Source: CAIJXB01 sp964455905
GTDB lineage: Bacteria > Chlamydiota > Chlamydiia > Chlamydiales > Rhabdochlamydiaceae
Assembly: GCA_964455905.1 (NCBI GenBank)
Contig: CAYVYN010000004.1
Span: 1 to 64,000 of the forward strand
Length of the DNA: 64,000 nt
Direction of reading: 5' to 3'
The notes below the pieces were generated by a model. It made no database searches. It had not been told where the DNA came from and was given only the letters and a program-made list of their open reading frames with translations. Every line of letters begins with the position of its first letter. Position 1 is the stretch's first letter. Made by a program: the position numbers and the translations under genes. Positions 25,176 to 34,242 of the stretch are shown here, piece after piece.

Positions 25176-25637
25176 CTAAAGCCAATCAGCTTTCCCCTCT
25201 CTAGGAACGTCGATATAAGAAATAGAGTTTTGCTTACACCAATCAATTGCCATCTCTGCTAATCTATCTTGGACAAAAGCAAACCAATCTTCTTCTAACT
25301 GATAAAAGTGCACCTTTGTGTTAAACATTGTAAAGGCCTCTTCCTCTTCAACCCCTTGCAAAAGGGCTTTTTGCATTTCTGCATCCTCAATAAACGAACA
25401 AAACTCTTCTATTAAGGCTCTTTTATTTAACTCTGGAAGTTCTACAAACTGATCTGATGAAATCACCTCTTTCGCAAAACCTAATTCCCCGACAGCCTCG
25501 CCTTTTTCTATAGCATCAATTTCTTCTCCGGTCAAAGGAATTACTTCTCCGGTATTTTTATCTAAAAAAAAGACTAAAAATGCAGACTGAAGATCAAATG
25601 CATCTACCAAATCATTAATATTAACAGCTTTTACCAT
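25176..25637 (-). CDS. UPF0158 family protein
   Basis: 153 aa, strongly acidic. Layout fits the UPF0158 family, which includes a C. trachomatis member (CT429): an N-terminal segment 'DAFDLQSAFLVFFLDKNTGEVI' with the phrase 'LDKNTGEVI', a central 'LNKRALIEEFCSFI' segment, and a C-terminal 'FYQLEEDWFAFVQDRLAEMAIDWCKQNSISYID'. The biochemical function of this family is unknown. Stands alone on the minus strand. Confidence 0.75.
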   Translation of the reverse strand: MVKAVNINDLVDAFDLQSAFLVFFLDKNTGEVIPLTGEEIDAIEKGEAVGELGFAKEVISSDQFVELPELNKRALIEEFCSFIEDAEMQKALLQGVEEEEAFTMFNTKVHFYQLEEDWFAFVQDRLAEMAIDWCKQNSISYIDVPREGKADWL

Positions 25638-25770
25638 ACAGCCTCGATGAGATTTTATAAATAGACAGAATAAAACAAAACATCTTTACATTCTACTAGA
25701 TTTTTTAAAATGAACTTTGACTAATTTCTATCAAGCAAGTATCTTATCAAATTAAAATTAGGAGTTCAAA

Positions 25771-26571
25771 ATGAATCTTATCAGATGGAGCTCTACTTCC
25801 CTGAGCTCTATTCCTTTTTCTGGAGTAGATAAAACAATTCAATGCCTTATTGTTGAAATCAACCAAGGAGAACTCGAGCTAGATAGAATTATACCTAAAC
25901 GAGAACTCGAGAGCTTTTTAACCTATTACGGGAACAGAATAACTCACTTTAAAATTTCTTCAGATGCATTCTCTAATGAAGATCTGCTTTCTTTTGTCAG
26001 ACTTTGTCTTAACATTTCTAAACTTTCACTACAAAGCTGTAAAATTAGAGACTGTTTTCTGGAAAGGCTTCCCATTTTACCTCTTACAAAACTAGATCTT
26101 GCAGACAATCAAATTACCCATCTTGGACTTAGAGCTTTAATTAGAAGAAACCTTCTCCCATACTCTTTAAAAACTCTTACTTTGGATGAAAATCCTATAG
26201 GAAAGGAAGGTGCTTTGGCTCTTATCGAGCACCCTTTAATGGAATTAGAAGAACTTTATTTAGCAGAATGCGAAATAGGCAACGAAGGCGTCGAAGCACT
26301 CGCATCATCACCCACACTTAAACCTAAAAAACTCGACATTTCAGCCTGTAAGATCAATAAAATAGCTGTCGCGATTTTAATTAAAAGCCCGATTTTTATA
26401 AGGGTAGAATATCTTTATCTTAGAGACAATAAAAACCTGGGTAATGGCTCTATACAAACTATTACCCAAGGGAACTTTCCTAAACTGCGGTTTTTAAGCA
26501 TGACAAACACACAAGCAGATCAAACCGCGAAAAAATATGTAGAAGGCAGACGATTTACTCTGCAAATCTAG
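25771..26571 (+). CDS. Leucine-rich-repeat protein (RNI/RanGAP type), candidate effector
   Basis: 266 aa. From about residue 75 the sequence is built of LRR units of ~28 residues, e.g. 'LTKLDLADNQITHLGLRALI', 'LKTLTLDENPIGKEGALALI', 'LEELYLAECEIGNEGVEALA', 'VEYLYLRDNKNLGNGSIQTI'. The LxxLxLxxN/CxI core followed by 'EGxxAL' is the ribonuclease-inhibitor/RanGAP subtype common in eukaryotes. No signal peptide or TM segment. Such LRRs mediate protein binding, and in chlamydiae they suggest host interaction (inference). RBS AGGAG precedes the ATG. The stop overlaps the stop of gnd by 4 bases. Confidence 0.8.
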   Translation: MNLIRWSSTSLSSIPFSGVDKTIQCLIVEINQGELELDRIIPKRELESFLTYYGNRITHFKISSDAFSNEDLLSFVRLCLNISKLSLQSCKIRDCFLERLPILPLTKLDLADNQITHLGLRALIRRNLLPYSLKTLTLDENPIGKEGALALIEHPLMELEELYLAECEIGNEGVEALASSPTLKPKKLDISACKINKIAVAILIKSPIFIRVEYLYLRDNKNLGNGSIQTITQGNFPKLRFLSMTNTQADQTAKKYVEGRRFTLQI

Positions 26572-28028
26572 ATATTATAAGATCCTGCGGTAATATTTCC
26601 TCCACTTCCCGTCCAATTGGTATGAAAAAACTTACCTCTAGGCTGGTCCACTCTTTCATAAGTGTGCGCTCCAAAAAAATCTCGCAAAGCTTGGAGTACA
26701 TTCGCAGGAAGTTTTTCACTTCTATATCCATCAAAATAAGCAAGCGCTGTACTAAAACATGGAGTTGGGATACCCGAACTAATAGAAAATATAACAGCTC
26801 TTCGCCAGCCAGCTTCAGCTGTAAGAATAGCTTCTTTAAAAAAGTCTGCAAATAGCAAATTATCTAAATTAGGATTTTTTACAAAAGCCACCTTAATATC
26901 ATTTAAAAATCGACTACGGATAATGCATCCTGCGCGCCAAATCAAAGCGATAGAACCATAATCTAAATGCCAATTGTTTTCTTTTGCTGCTGCACGAATT
27001 AGCATAAAGCCCTGTGCGTAGCTAATAATTTTAGAAGCATAAAGAGCTTGCATCACATCTTCAATCAGTTGTTTTTTATCAGAAACAATCGAAGATTTCC
27101 TTGAAGGAAAAGCCTTAGAAGCCGCAACCCTCTCTTCTTTTAAAGAAGATAAACATCTTGCAAAAACAGCCTCTCCAATTAAAGTAACAGGAAGACCGAG
27201 CTCTAGAGCACTAACCCCAGTCCACTTTCCTGTGCCTTTTTGTCCTGCAACATCTAAAATTTTGTCAACCAAAGGAGATCCATCAATGTCTTTATGTCCA
27301 AAAACAATGCCGGCAATTTCTATTAAATAGCTGCTTAGAACCCCTTGATTCCAAGATAAGAAAATTTCTTTAATTTCATCAATAGAACAACCGATACCGT
27401 CTTTAAGGATCTGATACGCTTCACAAATAAGCTGCATATCTCCATATTCAATCCCGTTATGGACCATTTTCACATAATGTCCGGCTCCACCTTCTCCAAT
27501 CCACTCACAACAAGCTAGACCATCCTCAGAAGCTTTCGCTGAAATAGTTTGAAATATGTCTTTAATAAAAGGCCAAGCTTTAGCATTTCCTCCAGGCATA
27601 ATAGAAGGCCCATGTCTAGCTCCTTCTTCCCCTCCTGAAATCCCAGAACCAACAAAAAGAATTCCTTTAGCTTCTAGAGACTGCATACGACGTTCGCTAT
27701 CTGGGTAATGACTGTTTCCACCGTCTATGATAATATCGCCTTTTTCTAAAAAAGGAAGACACTCTTCAATCAAATCATCAACAGCCTGGCCTGCTTTTAC
27801 CATCATCATCACTTTTCTAGGCCGCTTCAATGCCGAAAAAAATTCTTTTAGGTTATGAGTCCCAATCACGTTTGTTCCTTTAGCCGTATCCTGTAAAAAA
27901 GCATCGACTTTTTCAACAGTCCTATTAAAAACAGCTACTGTGTACCCATGATCGTTCATATTTAGCACGAGATTTTGTCCCATGACTGCTAGTCCAATTA
28001 GCCCTATATCTGCTTGATTTTGAGTCAT
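26568..28028 (-). CDS. gnd: 6-phosphogluconate dehydrogenase (decarboxylating)
   Basis: 486 aa. Oxidises 6-phosphogluconate to ribulose 5-phosphate with NADP in the pentose phosphate pathway. The N-terminal Rossmann motif is IGLAVMGQNL (11-20). Catalytic segments: 'VGSGISGGEEGARHGPSIMPGG' (about 127-148), 'HYVKMVHNGIEYGDMQL' with the catalytic Lys, and C-terminal 'DFFGAHTYER...FHTNW' that closes the neighbouring subunit's site. Length and motifs are complete. Single gene upstream of tRNA-Arg. Confidence 0.96.
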   Translation of the reverse strand: MTQNQADIGLIGLAVMGQNLVLNMNDHGYTVAVFNRTVEKVDAFLQDTAKGTNVIGTHNLKEFFSALKRPRKVMMMVKAGQAVDDLIEECLPFLEKGDIIIDGGNSHYPDSERRMQSLEAKGILFVGSGISGGEEGARHGPSIMPGGNAKAWPFIKDIFQTISAKASEDGLACCEWIGEGGAGHYVKMVHNGIEYGDMQLICEAYQILKDGIGCSIDEIKEIFLSWNQGVLSSYLIEIAGIVFGHKDIDGSPLVDKILDVAGQKGTGKWTGVSALELGLPVTLIGEAVFARCLSSLKEERVAASKAFPSRKSSIVSDKKQLIEDVMQALYASKIISYAQGFMLIRAAAKENNWHLDYGSIALIWRAGCIIRSRFLNDIKVAFVKNPNLDNLLFADFFKEAILTAEAGWRRAVIFSISSGIPTPCFSTALAYFDGYRSEKLPANVLQALRDFFGAHTYERVDQPRGKFFHTNWTGSGGNITAGSYNI

Positions 28029-28107
28029 TTTTTGTTTCCTCTTGTTTTTTTTAGTATTTTTCTTGAGACAAAGCCCCTTAAAATAGTAAACTGGCCCTGT
28101 TTACTGC

Positions 28108-28181
28108 GTCCTCGTAGCTCAGGTGGATAGAGCGGTTGCCTCCTAAGCAACAGGCCGTGCGTTCAACTCGCGCCGAGGACG
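28108..28181 (+). tRNA. tRNA-Arg (anticodon CCT)
   Basis: Complete cloverleaf: acceptor GTCCTCG/CGAGGAC, D arm GCTC...GAGC, anticodon stem GTTGC/GCAAC with loop CTCCTAA (anticodon CCT), T arm with GTTCAACTC. G is the discriminator base; CCA is not encoded. It lies between gnd (minus) and amiA (minus). Confidence 0.95.
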
Positions 28182-28188
28182 TTTCTTT

Positions 28189-28878
28189 TTAAGATTTAAG
28201 ATACAAATCAACCCCTAAAGAAATCCCTTTCGCAATTTTTTCAAGATACGATTTTTTTCTTAAGGAAGTCCACTCTGTATAGTTAGTCATAAAACCAGCC
28301 TCTACAATCACAGCAGGCATAGAGGTCTCTCGAATCACATGAAAATTACCCCACTTTACTCCTCTTGAGACTGCTGCTGTCTCTTCTAGAATACCGTTTA
28401 ATATACTTCCTGCAAGGTTTTTCGAAGAAGTCATCCTTTGCATATCTTTTTCTTTATAATAAAATATCTCAATCCCTTCAGCCAGTGTGTTCTTGGCTGA
28501 ATTGAAATGAACGCTTACAAAAAGAGCTCCTTTTGTTTTATTAGCAATCTCAACCCTTTTTGGTAAAGAAATATAAATATCCTTACTTCTAGTCAAAAGA
28601 ACCCTATACCCTTTTTCTTCTAAAAATTTTTTGGCGTATAAAGTAGTCAGTAAAGCAATTCTTTTTTCTTGTAATTGACGAACTTTAGCACCCTCATCGC
28701 TACCGCCATGACCTGCATCTAAAATAATTAAAGGCGCAGTAGCCTTTACAGTGGTTTTAGAAGAGGACTGCGAAGCTAAAGAAGCAAGTCCATGAGGCGT
28801 TGAAGAATGAGAAAAAACAGAAATAGGTATAAAGAAAAAAAAAGCAGCAAGTATTCTATACAAAAAAGCACTCAACAT
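28189..28878 (-). CDS. amiA: N-acetylmuramoyl-L-alanine amidase (Amidase_3, AmiA-like)
   Basis: 229 aa. Signal peptide at residues 1-24, then a Ser/Thr linker and a zinc amidase domain. Zn ligands: His in 'LDAGHGGSDEG' (about 54-64), Glu in 'VIVEAGFMTN', His in 'FVSVHFNSA'; catalytic Glu in the EAGF segment. The enzyme cleaves the peptide stem from glycan. In chlamydiae AmiA works on the transient septal peptidoglycan. It is the last gene of the rsmH–ftsL–pbp3–murE–amiA series, 35 bases after murE. Confidence 0.92.
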   Translation of the reverse strand: MLSAFLYRILAAFFFFIPISVFSHSSTPHGLASLASQSSSKTTVKATAPLIILDAGHGGSDEGAKVRQLQEKRIALLTTLYAKKFLEEKGYRVLLTRSKDIYISLPKRVEIANKTKGALFVSVHFNSAKNTLAEGIEIFYYKEKDMQRMTSSKNLAGSILNGILEETAAVSRGVKWGNFHVIRETSMPAVIVEAGFMTNYTEWTSLRKKSYLEKIAKGISLGVDLYLKS

Positions 28879-28913
28879 AACAAATTTTCTCTTTTCCAGC
28901 GTATAAGCAATTT

Positions 28914-30359
28914 CTACTTACAATACTCTTTTGCGACGATTCTGTCATCAAAATGAATCGAATGGTCCATAAAAATCTGCGTATTTTCATGTCCCTTGCC
29001 TGCAATAAGTAAAACATCTTTTGGACCCAAAGACTTAATTGCTTCACAAATAGCAACCCTTCTGTCAATTTCAACTCTAACATGATCTAACTTCGGTATC
29101 CCAGAAAGAATTTCTCGAATAATCTCTTCAGGGGATTCATCTCTAGGGTTATCTGATGTAACAAAAACTTCATCTGCCACCTCTACGGCTACAGCACCCA
29201 TTTTAGGCCGTTTGCCCTTGTCTCTGTTACCCCCACAACCAAAAACACAAAGTAATCTACCTTGCGATATTTCTCTTAACGTATTTAAGGTGTTTTTAAG
29301 AGCATCTTCAGTGTGCGCGTAATCAACAAAAATATTTTTACCAAAGGTATTTTGAACTCTTTCTAAGCGTCCGGAAACAGCAGTAAATGATGATAAAACA
29401 CGTAAAATTTCAACAAGGTCTAGCTGGGCTACAATGCCTACACAAACTGCAGCAAGCATATTATACATATTAAATTTTCCAACCAAAGGACTCTTAAAAA
29501 AAAGCTTGTCGTTTTTGTAACAAATAAAACAGCTAGAACCATCAGCTGAAAGCGTTAAATCTTCTACTCTAACATCTGCATCTAAAGAAAAACCATATGT
29601 CAAAACCTTACAAGAACTATTTTCCAACATTCTTTCGGTCCAAGGAGAATCTTTATTTACAACAGCAACACTCGTTGGAGAAAGAGCCCTAAAGAGCTTA
29701 GATTTCGCTTCCGCGTACTCTTCCATACTTTTATGATAGTCTAGATGATCTTGTGTTAAATTCGTAAAAACAGCCACTGAAAAATGCAACCCCTCGACAC
29801 GTTTTTGATCTAGTCCATGGGAAGAAACCTCCATAACAGCCGCTTTACACCCTGCTTCTAACATGTCATGAAGCAATCTATGGTTAGTCAGAATATCTGG
29901 TGTTGTGTGAGTTGACGGGAATACTGAATCTTTTATAATCCATTCAATAGTACCAATCAAACCACAAGGCTTTTTTAAAGAATCTAATAAGTGCTTTATC
30001 AAATACGAACAAGTAGTTTTACCATTAGTTCCAGTAACTCCCACTAAAAACATTTTTTCGGAAGAACTTCCATAAAATCTTTCGGCTAAAAGGGATTCTA
30101 ACTTAGAAACATTATTACAAACAATTTGGACTACACCTTGTAAAAAAGGATCATAAAAGTCAGTTACAACAGCGACTGCTCCAGATAAAATGGCTTCCTT
30201 AGTAAAGCGAGCTCCGTCTTGAGTAAAACCTTTTTTAGCAAAAAACAAATAACCCGGCGCGGCTAATTTAGAATTATTACAAAGTCCTCTAATCTCTATC
30301 TCTTTGGAACCCTTGACCTCAAGACCTGGAATTTCAATCAGTAGCTTTTTTAATTTCAT
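28914..30359 (-). CDS. murE: UDP-N-acetylmuramoyl-L-alanyl-D-glutamate--2,6-diaminopimelate ligase
   Basis: About 481 aa from the ATG at 30359, which overlaps the stop of pbp3 as ATGA; an ATG four codons upstream is the alternative. Adds meso-DAP to UDP-MurNAc-L-Ala-D-Glu. ATP loop GVTGTNGKTT, Mur ligase lid 'NLTQDHLDYH', and 'VDYAHTEDALKNTL' are present. The motif DNPR in 'TSDNPRDESPEEI' is the mDAP-selecting signature, so the peptide contains mDAP rather than lysine. Confidence 0.95.
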   Translation of the reverse strand: MKLKKLLIEIPGLEVKGSKEIEIRGLCNNSKLAAPGYLFFAKKGFTQDGARFTKEAILSGAVAVVTDFYDPFLQGVVQIVCNNVSKLESLLAERFYGSSSEKMFLVGVTGTNGKTTCSYLIKHLLDSLKKPCGLIGTIEWIIKDSVFPSTHTTPDILTNHRLLHDMLEAGCKAAVMEVSSHGLDQKRVEGLHFSVAVFTNLTQDHLDYHKSMEEYAEAKSKLFRALSPTSVAVVNKDSPWTERMLENSSCKVLTYGFSLDADVRVEDLTLSADGSSCFICYKNDKLFFKSPLVGKFNMYNMLAAVCVGIVAQLDLVEILRVLSSFTAVSGRLERVQNTFGKNIFVDYAHTEDALKNTLNTLREISQGRLLCVFGCGGNRDKGKRPKMGAVAVEVADEVFVTSDNPRDESPEEIIREILSGIPKLDHVRVEIDRRVAICEAIKSLGPKDVLLIAGKGHENTQIFMDHSIHFDDRIVAKEYCK

Positions 30360-32383
30360 GAGCTGTTCCATTTTTGATATAACTCGCCTAATGCCTTAGA
30401 TTCTTTTAACCAAACAGCCTTATCGGGGTCTCTTCTAGGATCTCCCTGTGGATATCCAAATGGATCATCTTGAGGAACTCCAAGATATTCTAAAGTCCTC
30501 TTTCCTATAAGCGCAAAAGCAGGGGCTGCACAATTTCCACCGTACTGATTTTTTCCTATACCGGGAATAAATTTAGATTCAGGCTCATCTATGACAATCA
30601 TCAAAACAAAACGAGGAGATTCCGCAGGAGCCCATCCAATAAATGTAGAAATATGATCTTTTTTAGAGTACACTCCCCCTACAATTTTTTCTGCTGTCCC
30701 TGTTTTTCCAACTTCAGTATATCCAAAAATATCGCCTTTAGCAGCTCCGCCTCCAGGTTTTGTCACATACATAATCGCTTTACGAATTTCGTCTAAGGCA
30801 CTTTTACTAAAAATAAAATTCTTTTTTTTCTCTGATAAATTTGTATTGTCTAAAAGAACTGCTTCTTTGCCGTCCCTATGTTTTTTTACAATTTTTCGAA
30901 CAAGTGTAGGCTTAACCTGATACCCACCGTTGGCAATAGAAGCATAAGCCTTCACCATTTGCAAACTATTTACTAAAATATTATGTCCAAACGAAATAGA
31001 ATAAGGCGTTGGCTTAGACCACTCCATGGTCCCATTACTATTTTTTTTACCTGGCGAAGGAAGCACTCCTGGAGTTTCAGAAGCAAGTTCTACCCCTGTT
31101 TTTGTCCCAAAACCAAAATCATTGGCTAAACAATCGCGATACCAGCGATCTCCTAGTCTTTCAATTACACGCTGTATCATCCTTGCCATATAAATATTCG
31201 AAGACTTCTGTAAAGCCATATTCATATTTAAATATTTATGAAGCCTAGTGTCATGAATAGGTTTCGATCTTCCTGGAAAATACCCGTTCGACGTGGCCAC
31301 CTTTTCTTCTGGCGAAAATAAAGGAGCCTCCCCTCTTTTTTTTAATTCTTCATTTGCTTTCAAACAAATCAACATAGTAATCGGCTTAAAAATAGAGCCA
31401 GGTTCGAAAGGATCAGTAATCCCTTTACATTTTGTTTCTTCTTGTAATTTAGGATTATTAAAAAAACTTCTACACTTGCTGAGATCAAATTCTGGATATT
31501 GAGCCCAAGATAAAATTTCTCCAGAATAAGGATCCATCATAATAGCCCACCCACTTTTCGCATTAGCGTTCTTCACAGCTTTAGCAATCTCTTCTTCTGA
31601 AATTGCTTGCAGATAGTGGTTTATGGTTAAATAAACATCAGCACCATCTTCCGGCTGCTTAATTACACTTCCTACATCAAGAGAGTTTCTTGGTGACCTC
31701 AAAAGAATGCGACGACCTTCATGCCCCTTAAGGTATGAATTCATCACAAGCTCTAGCCCTCCTGTAGGAATATGGTCATGGGTAACAGGATCCCTATCTT
31801 CCCTTACTGTGTGAAGTATTTGACCTAGCATTTTGCCATAAGGATATGAGCGCTTAAAATCTTGAACAAAAAAAAGAGCGTTCCTTGGAATTTTATGTTT
31901 TCTTGCAAAAGGAAACCACCAAACCTCTATTTCTTTACGCTTTTCGCTAGCAAGCCAAGGAATCAACTTTCTGCCCCTAGACTTTGTTTGCAACTGATCC
32001 TGTAAATGTTTTTGCTCCCCTTTTCCTAAAGAAAGGGTTTTAGAAATTCTTTCAAACACTTCTTTTTTTAACTCTGGAGAAAAAACAGTAACATCTGCAT
32101 AAAGATGGAATTTGGAAACATCAGCAACAAAAGCAAGAGGAGGCTCTAAATGGCCCTCTTTAATTGCCGTATTAGAATAAAAAGTACCCCTTTTATAAGG
32201 TTCAATTACAGTCAGTTGATGCTGCGCCCTTGCCTTTTTACTCCACTTCTCTCCCTCTATAATTTGAATCCTGTAAAACTGAATCAACAAGAGAGAAAAA
32301 AGAAAAAGCATTCCCAAAGACAAAAAAACAAGCCGCTTACGATTTTCTAAAGGAAGAAAACCGCGGAAGTTTTTATCTTTCAT
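30356..32383 (-). CDS. ftsI: Septal peptidoglycan transpeptidase (PBP3/FtsI)
   Basis: 675 aa. A TM anchor spans residues 17-36, then a PBP dimerisation domain (to about 240) and a transpeptidase domain with SxxK (Ser330-Lys333 in PGSIFKPI), SxN (Ser394-Asn396 in KSSN) and KTG (560-562). It cross-links peptidoglycan at the division septum, the penicillin target in chlamydiae. Tightly packed: 4 bases after ftsL, stop overlapping murE. Somewhat longer than E. coli FtsI (588 aa), as in chlamydial PBP3. Confidence 0.94.
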   Translation of the reverse strand: MKDKNFRGFLPLENRKRLVFLSLGMLFLFSLLLIQFYRIQIIEGEKWSKKARAQHQLTVIEPYKRGTFYSNTAIKEGHLEPPLAFVADVSKFHLYADVTVFSPELKKEVFERISKTLSLGKGEQKHLQDQLQTKSRGRKLIPWLASEKRKEIEVWWFPFARKHKIPRNALFFVQDFKRSYPYGKMLGQILHTVREDRDPVTHDHIPTGGLELVMNSYLKGHEGRRILLRSPRNSLDVGSVIKQPEDGADVYLTINHYLQAISEEEIAKAVKNANAKSGWAIMMDPYSGEILSWAQYPEFDLSKCRSFFNNPKLQEETKCKGITDPFEPGSIFKPITMLICLKANEELKKRGEAPLFSPEEKVATSNGYFPGRSKPIHDTRLHKYLNMNMALQKSSNIYMARMIQRVIERLGDRWYRDCLANDFGFGTKTGVELASETPGVLPSPGKKNSNGTMEWSKPTPYSISFGHNILVNSLQMVKAYASIANGGYQVKPTLVRKIVKKHRDGKEAVLLDNTNLSEKKKNFIFSKSALDEIRKAIMYVTKPGGGAAKGDIFGYTEVGKTGTAEKIVGGVYSKKDHISTFIGWAPAESPRFVLMIVIDEPESKFIPGIGKNQYGGNCAAPAFALIGKRTLEYLGVPQDDPFGYPQGDPRRDPDKAVWLKESKALGELYQKWNSS

Positions 32384-32387
32384 TTTT

Positions 32388-32741
32388 TTATTTAGCTCCT
32401 AACAAAAGCAATTCTTCTTCTATTTCATTTGAGAAAGATTGTAAACTAGAAGCATCTTGAAGCACAAGGATTTCCTTGCAAGATGGGTGTTTTAAATGAC
32501 TGTATTCAGAAGCTCCAGCAAGTTCCATCAAATGCTCGGGGCTCTCGAATGCCTGAACCTGATACCTAAGACGTGTATTTTCTTCTTGAATCCCTTTAAC
32601 TTCTTGTTGCAACTTAGGAACACAAAGACGCAACTCGGTAAGCTCATTTTGTTTTTCTAAATAAGCAATTAAAGAACCACTAAAACAAGTCAATGCTATA
32701 GTAGCCTGTAAAATATAAGAAAATCTTTTTCCCATACACAT
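32388..32741 (-). CDS. ftsL: Cell division protein FtsL-like (CT271-like)
   Basis: 117 aa single-pass membrane protein: short N-terminus, TM segment about residues 10-26, then a coiled coil (LTELRLCVPKLQQEVKGIQEENTRLRYQVQ). The segment 'FESPEHLMELAGASEYSHLKHP' resembles the RIAxxxLGM region of FtsL. FtsL sequences diverge strongly, so position between rsmH and pbp3 is the main evidence. FtsL would bridge the divisome. Confidence 0.8.
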   Translation of the reverse strand: MCMGKRFSYILQATIALTCFSGSLIAYLEKQNELTELRLCVPKLQQEVKGIQEENTRLRYQVQAFESPEHLMELAGASEYSHLKHPSCKEILVLQDASSLQSFSNEIEEELLLLGAK

Positions 32742-32746
32742 TTTCC

Positions 32747-33664
32747 TTAATTTTTCTCTGCAAAGCGTAATTTTGCACTTCTTGATCTAGGATTAAACCG
32801 AACCTCCGACAAGGAAGCTACTAACGGTTTTTTAGTTAATAACTCCATAACTGGAATAAGTTTTTTTCCCTTTTCTCTTAAAGGTCTCGCAGCTTCTCTA
32901 AATATATTTTTGACTATGCGATCTTCAAAACTTTGAAAACTCATCACTCCCACAACGCCCTTCGGAGCTAAGAAAGTAATTACTTTCGCTAAAGTCTTTT
33001 CTAAGACTTCTAATTCTTTATTCACAAAGACTCTTAAAGCTTGGAATACTAATGTAGCCGGATGAAGTCTTCCTCTAATTTTCGTCCGAAGCTCTCTAGA
33101 TAAAAGATCTGCTAACTGTGTTGTCGTCTCGATCGAGCCTTTCCTTCTTTCATCAACAATGATTCGTGCAGCAGCTTTCCATCTAGGATCCTCTCCGTAT
33201 TCTTTAAAGATCTCTCCGAGATCTTTTTCAGACCACTCGTTGACAACCTCTTTAGCGCTAAGCTCATTCAAAGGATTCATTCTCATATCCAAAGGCCCCT
33301 CTTTTAAAAAACTAAACCCCTTATAATCATTATCTAACTGCATCGAAGACACACCTAGGTCAAAAAAAAACCCGTCGACCGCCTCAATCCCATGATTTTT
33401 TAACACTCGATCAAATTCCACAAAGTTTGCATGCACTAGCTGAACTTTATCTTTCCATGGCTCTAAGGTCTTCGCTGCAATAGCTAGCGCCTCAGGATCC
33501 TGATCAAAGCCAAAAAATATTTCAATTTCCGGGTGCTCTTCTAAAATTTTCTTAGCGTGGCCACCAGCTCCCAAGGTGCCATCCACAAATACTTTTAGGG
33601 TCTTGCCTGCAAAGAAACTCGCCATTTCTTCTTCCATGATCGAAATATGCGGTCTCTTATTCAT
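32747..33664 (-). CDS. rsmH: 16S rRNA (cytosine1402-N4)-methyltransferase RsmH (MraW)
   Basis: About 305 aa from the ATG at 33664, which follows GAGGG and overlaps the last codons of mraZ; an ATG nine codons earlier lies inside mraZ. SAM-binding motif 'FVDGTLGAGGHA' and 'FFDLGVSSMQLD' are diagnostic, as is the C-terminal 'RFNPRSRSAKLRFAEK'. Methylates C1402 of 16S rRNA. Begins the division cluster with mraZ. Confidence 0.95.
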   Translation of the reverse strand: MNKRPHISIMEEEMASFFAGKTLKVFVDGTLGAGGHAKKILEEHPEIEIFFGFDQDPEALAIAAKTLEPWKDKVQLVHANFVEFDRVLKNHGIEAVDGFFFDLGVSSMQLDNDYKGFSFLKEGPLDMRMNPLNELSAKEVVNEWSEKDLGEIFKEYGEDPRWKAAARIIVDERRKGSIETTTQLADLLSRELRTKIRGRLHPATLVFQALRVFVNKELEVLEKTLAKVITFLAPKGVVGVMSFQSFEDRIVKNIFREAARPLREKGKKLIPVMELLTKKPLVASLSEVRFNPRSRSAKLRFAEKN

Positions 33665-34157
33665 TTCCCTCTTCTTCTTGATCTTCTTCATCTAAAAGCG
33701 CAAAAGCATCTTCACTCATTTTAGCTAAATCCATTTCAGGATCCGTACCTTTTAAAAGAGCATTTAGTTGTGCTTCGTATTTATCTTTCGGCCAAATTTC
33801 AATTTTGTTTAAAACACCAGCGATAACCATCTCAGAATCAATCCCCACAGCATTTTTGAGAACTGCAGGAAGAATAACCCTACCAATTTTATCACAGGTT
33901 GTTTGATGTAAAGTAGAAAAGAAGAGAGTAAAAAACTTCTGAAACTTCCCAACGTGTTGCTTTGCCTTAAATTTCTCGACAATTTTTTGAATATCGCTTT
34001 GGCGATAAATAGCCAAACAGCCGCCAAGACCTAAAGCGATACTAAATTCCATTTCCCCGTCTTCTACAAGTCCAAGACGCATAGACTGCGGTAAAACAAA
34101 ACGATTCTTATCGTCTAGCTTTGCCTCCGTACACCCGCTGAAAAAGAACTTGCCCAT
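33657..34157 (-). CDS. mraZ: Transcriptional regulator MraZ
   Basis: 166 aa from the ATG at 34157 (GGAG 7-8 nt upstream). A longer in-frame start 28 codons upstream would run through the operator and is rejected. Two AbrB-like MraZ repeats: 'EAKLDDKNRFVLPQSMR' near residue 11 and 'QTTCDKIGRVILPAVLKNAVG' near residue 93. MraZ controls the division/cell-wall operon by binding repeats in its own promoter, and such repeats are present here (34153-34196). The C-terminal tail is acidic (DEEDQEEEGNE). Chlamydiaceae gene order lacks mraZ here, as far as I recall. Confidence 0.9.
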   Translation of the reverse strand: MGKFFFSGCTEAKLDDKNRFVLPQSMRLGLVEDGEMEFSIALGLGGCLAIYRQSDIQKIVEKFKAKQHVGKFQKFFTLFFSTLHQTTCDKIGRVILPAVLKNAVGIDSEMVIAGVLNKIEIWPKDKYEAQLNALLKGTDPEMDLAKMSEDAFALLDEEDQEEEGNE

Positions 34158-34196
34158 AATTCTCCACTCTTTCCCACAATTTACCACTCTTTCCCA
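34153..34196 (-). promoter_or_regulatory. MraZ-type operator: five TGGN motifs at exact 10-bp spacing
   Basis: Read on the minus strand, TGGG, TGGT, TGGG, TGGA and TGGG occur in that order with starts exactly 10 bases apart; complements begin at 34193, 34183, 34173, 34163, 34153. The 13-mer TGGGAAAGAGTGG is repeated perfectly. The last copy includes the ATGGG of the mraZ start and another covers the RBS. One further TGGG lies 22 bases upstream (34215-34218). MraZ is known to bind TGGG repeats with about 10-bp spacing. Confidence 0.8.
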
Positions 34197-34242
34197 TGAA
34201 AAATCAATAACTATCCCACTTTCCTTTAAAATATTTTTCAAA

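Noticed and set aside
34157..34241. 28-codon N-terminal extension of MraZ
   Set aside because: It would translate through the operator repeats, has no RBS, and known MraZ proteins begin at the MGKFF-like start chosen here.
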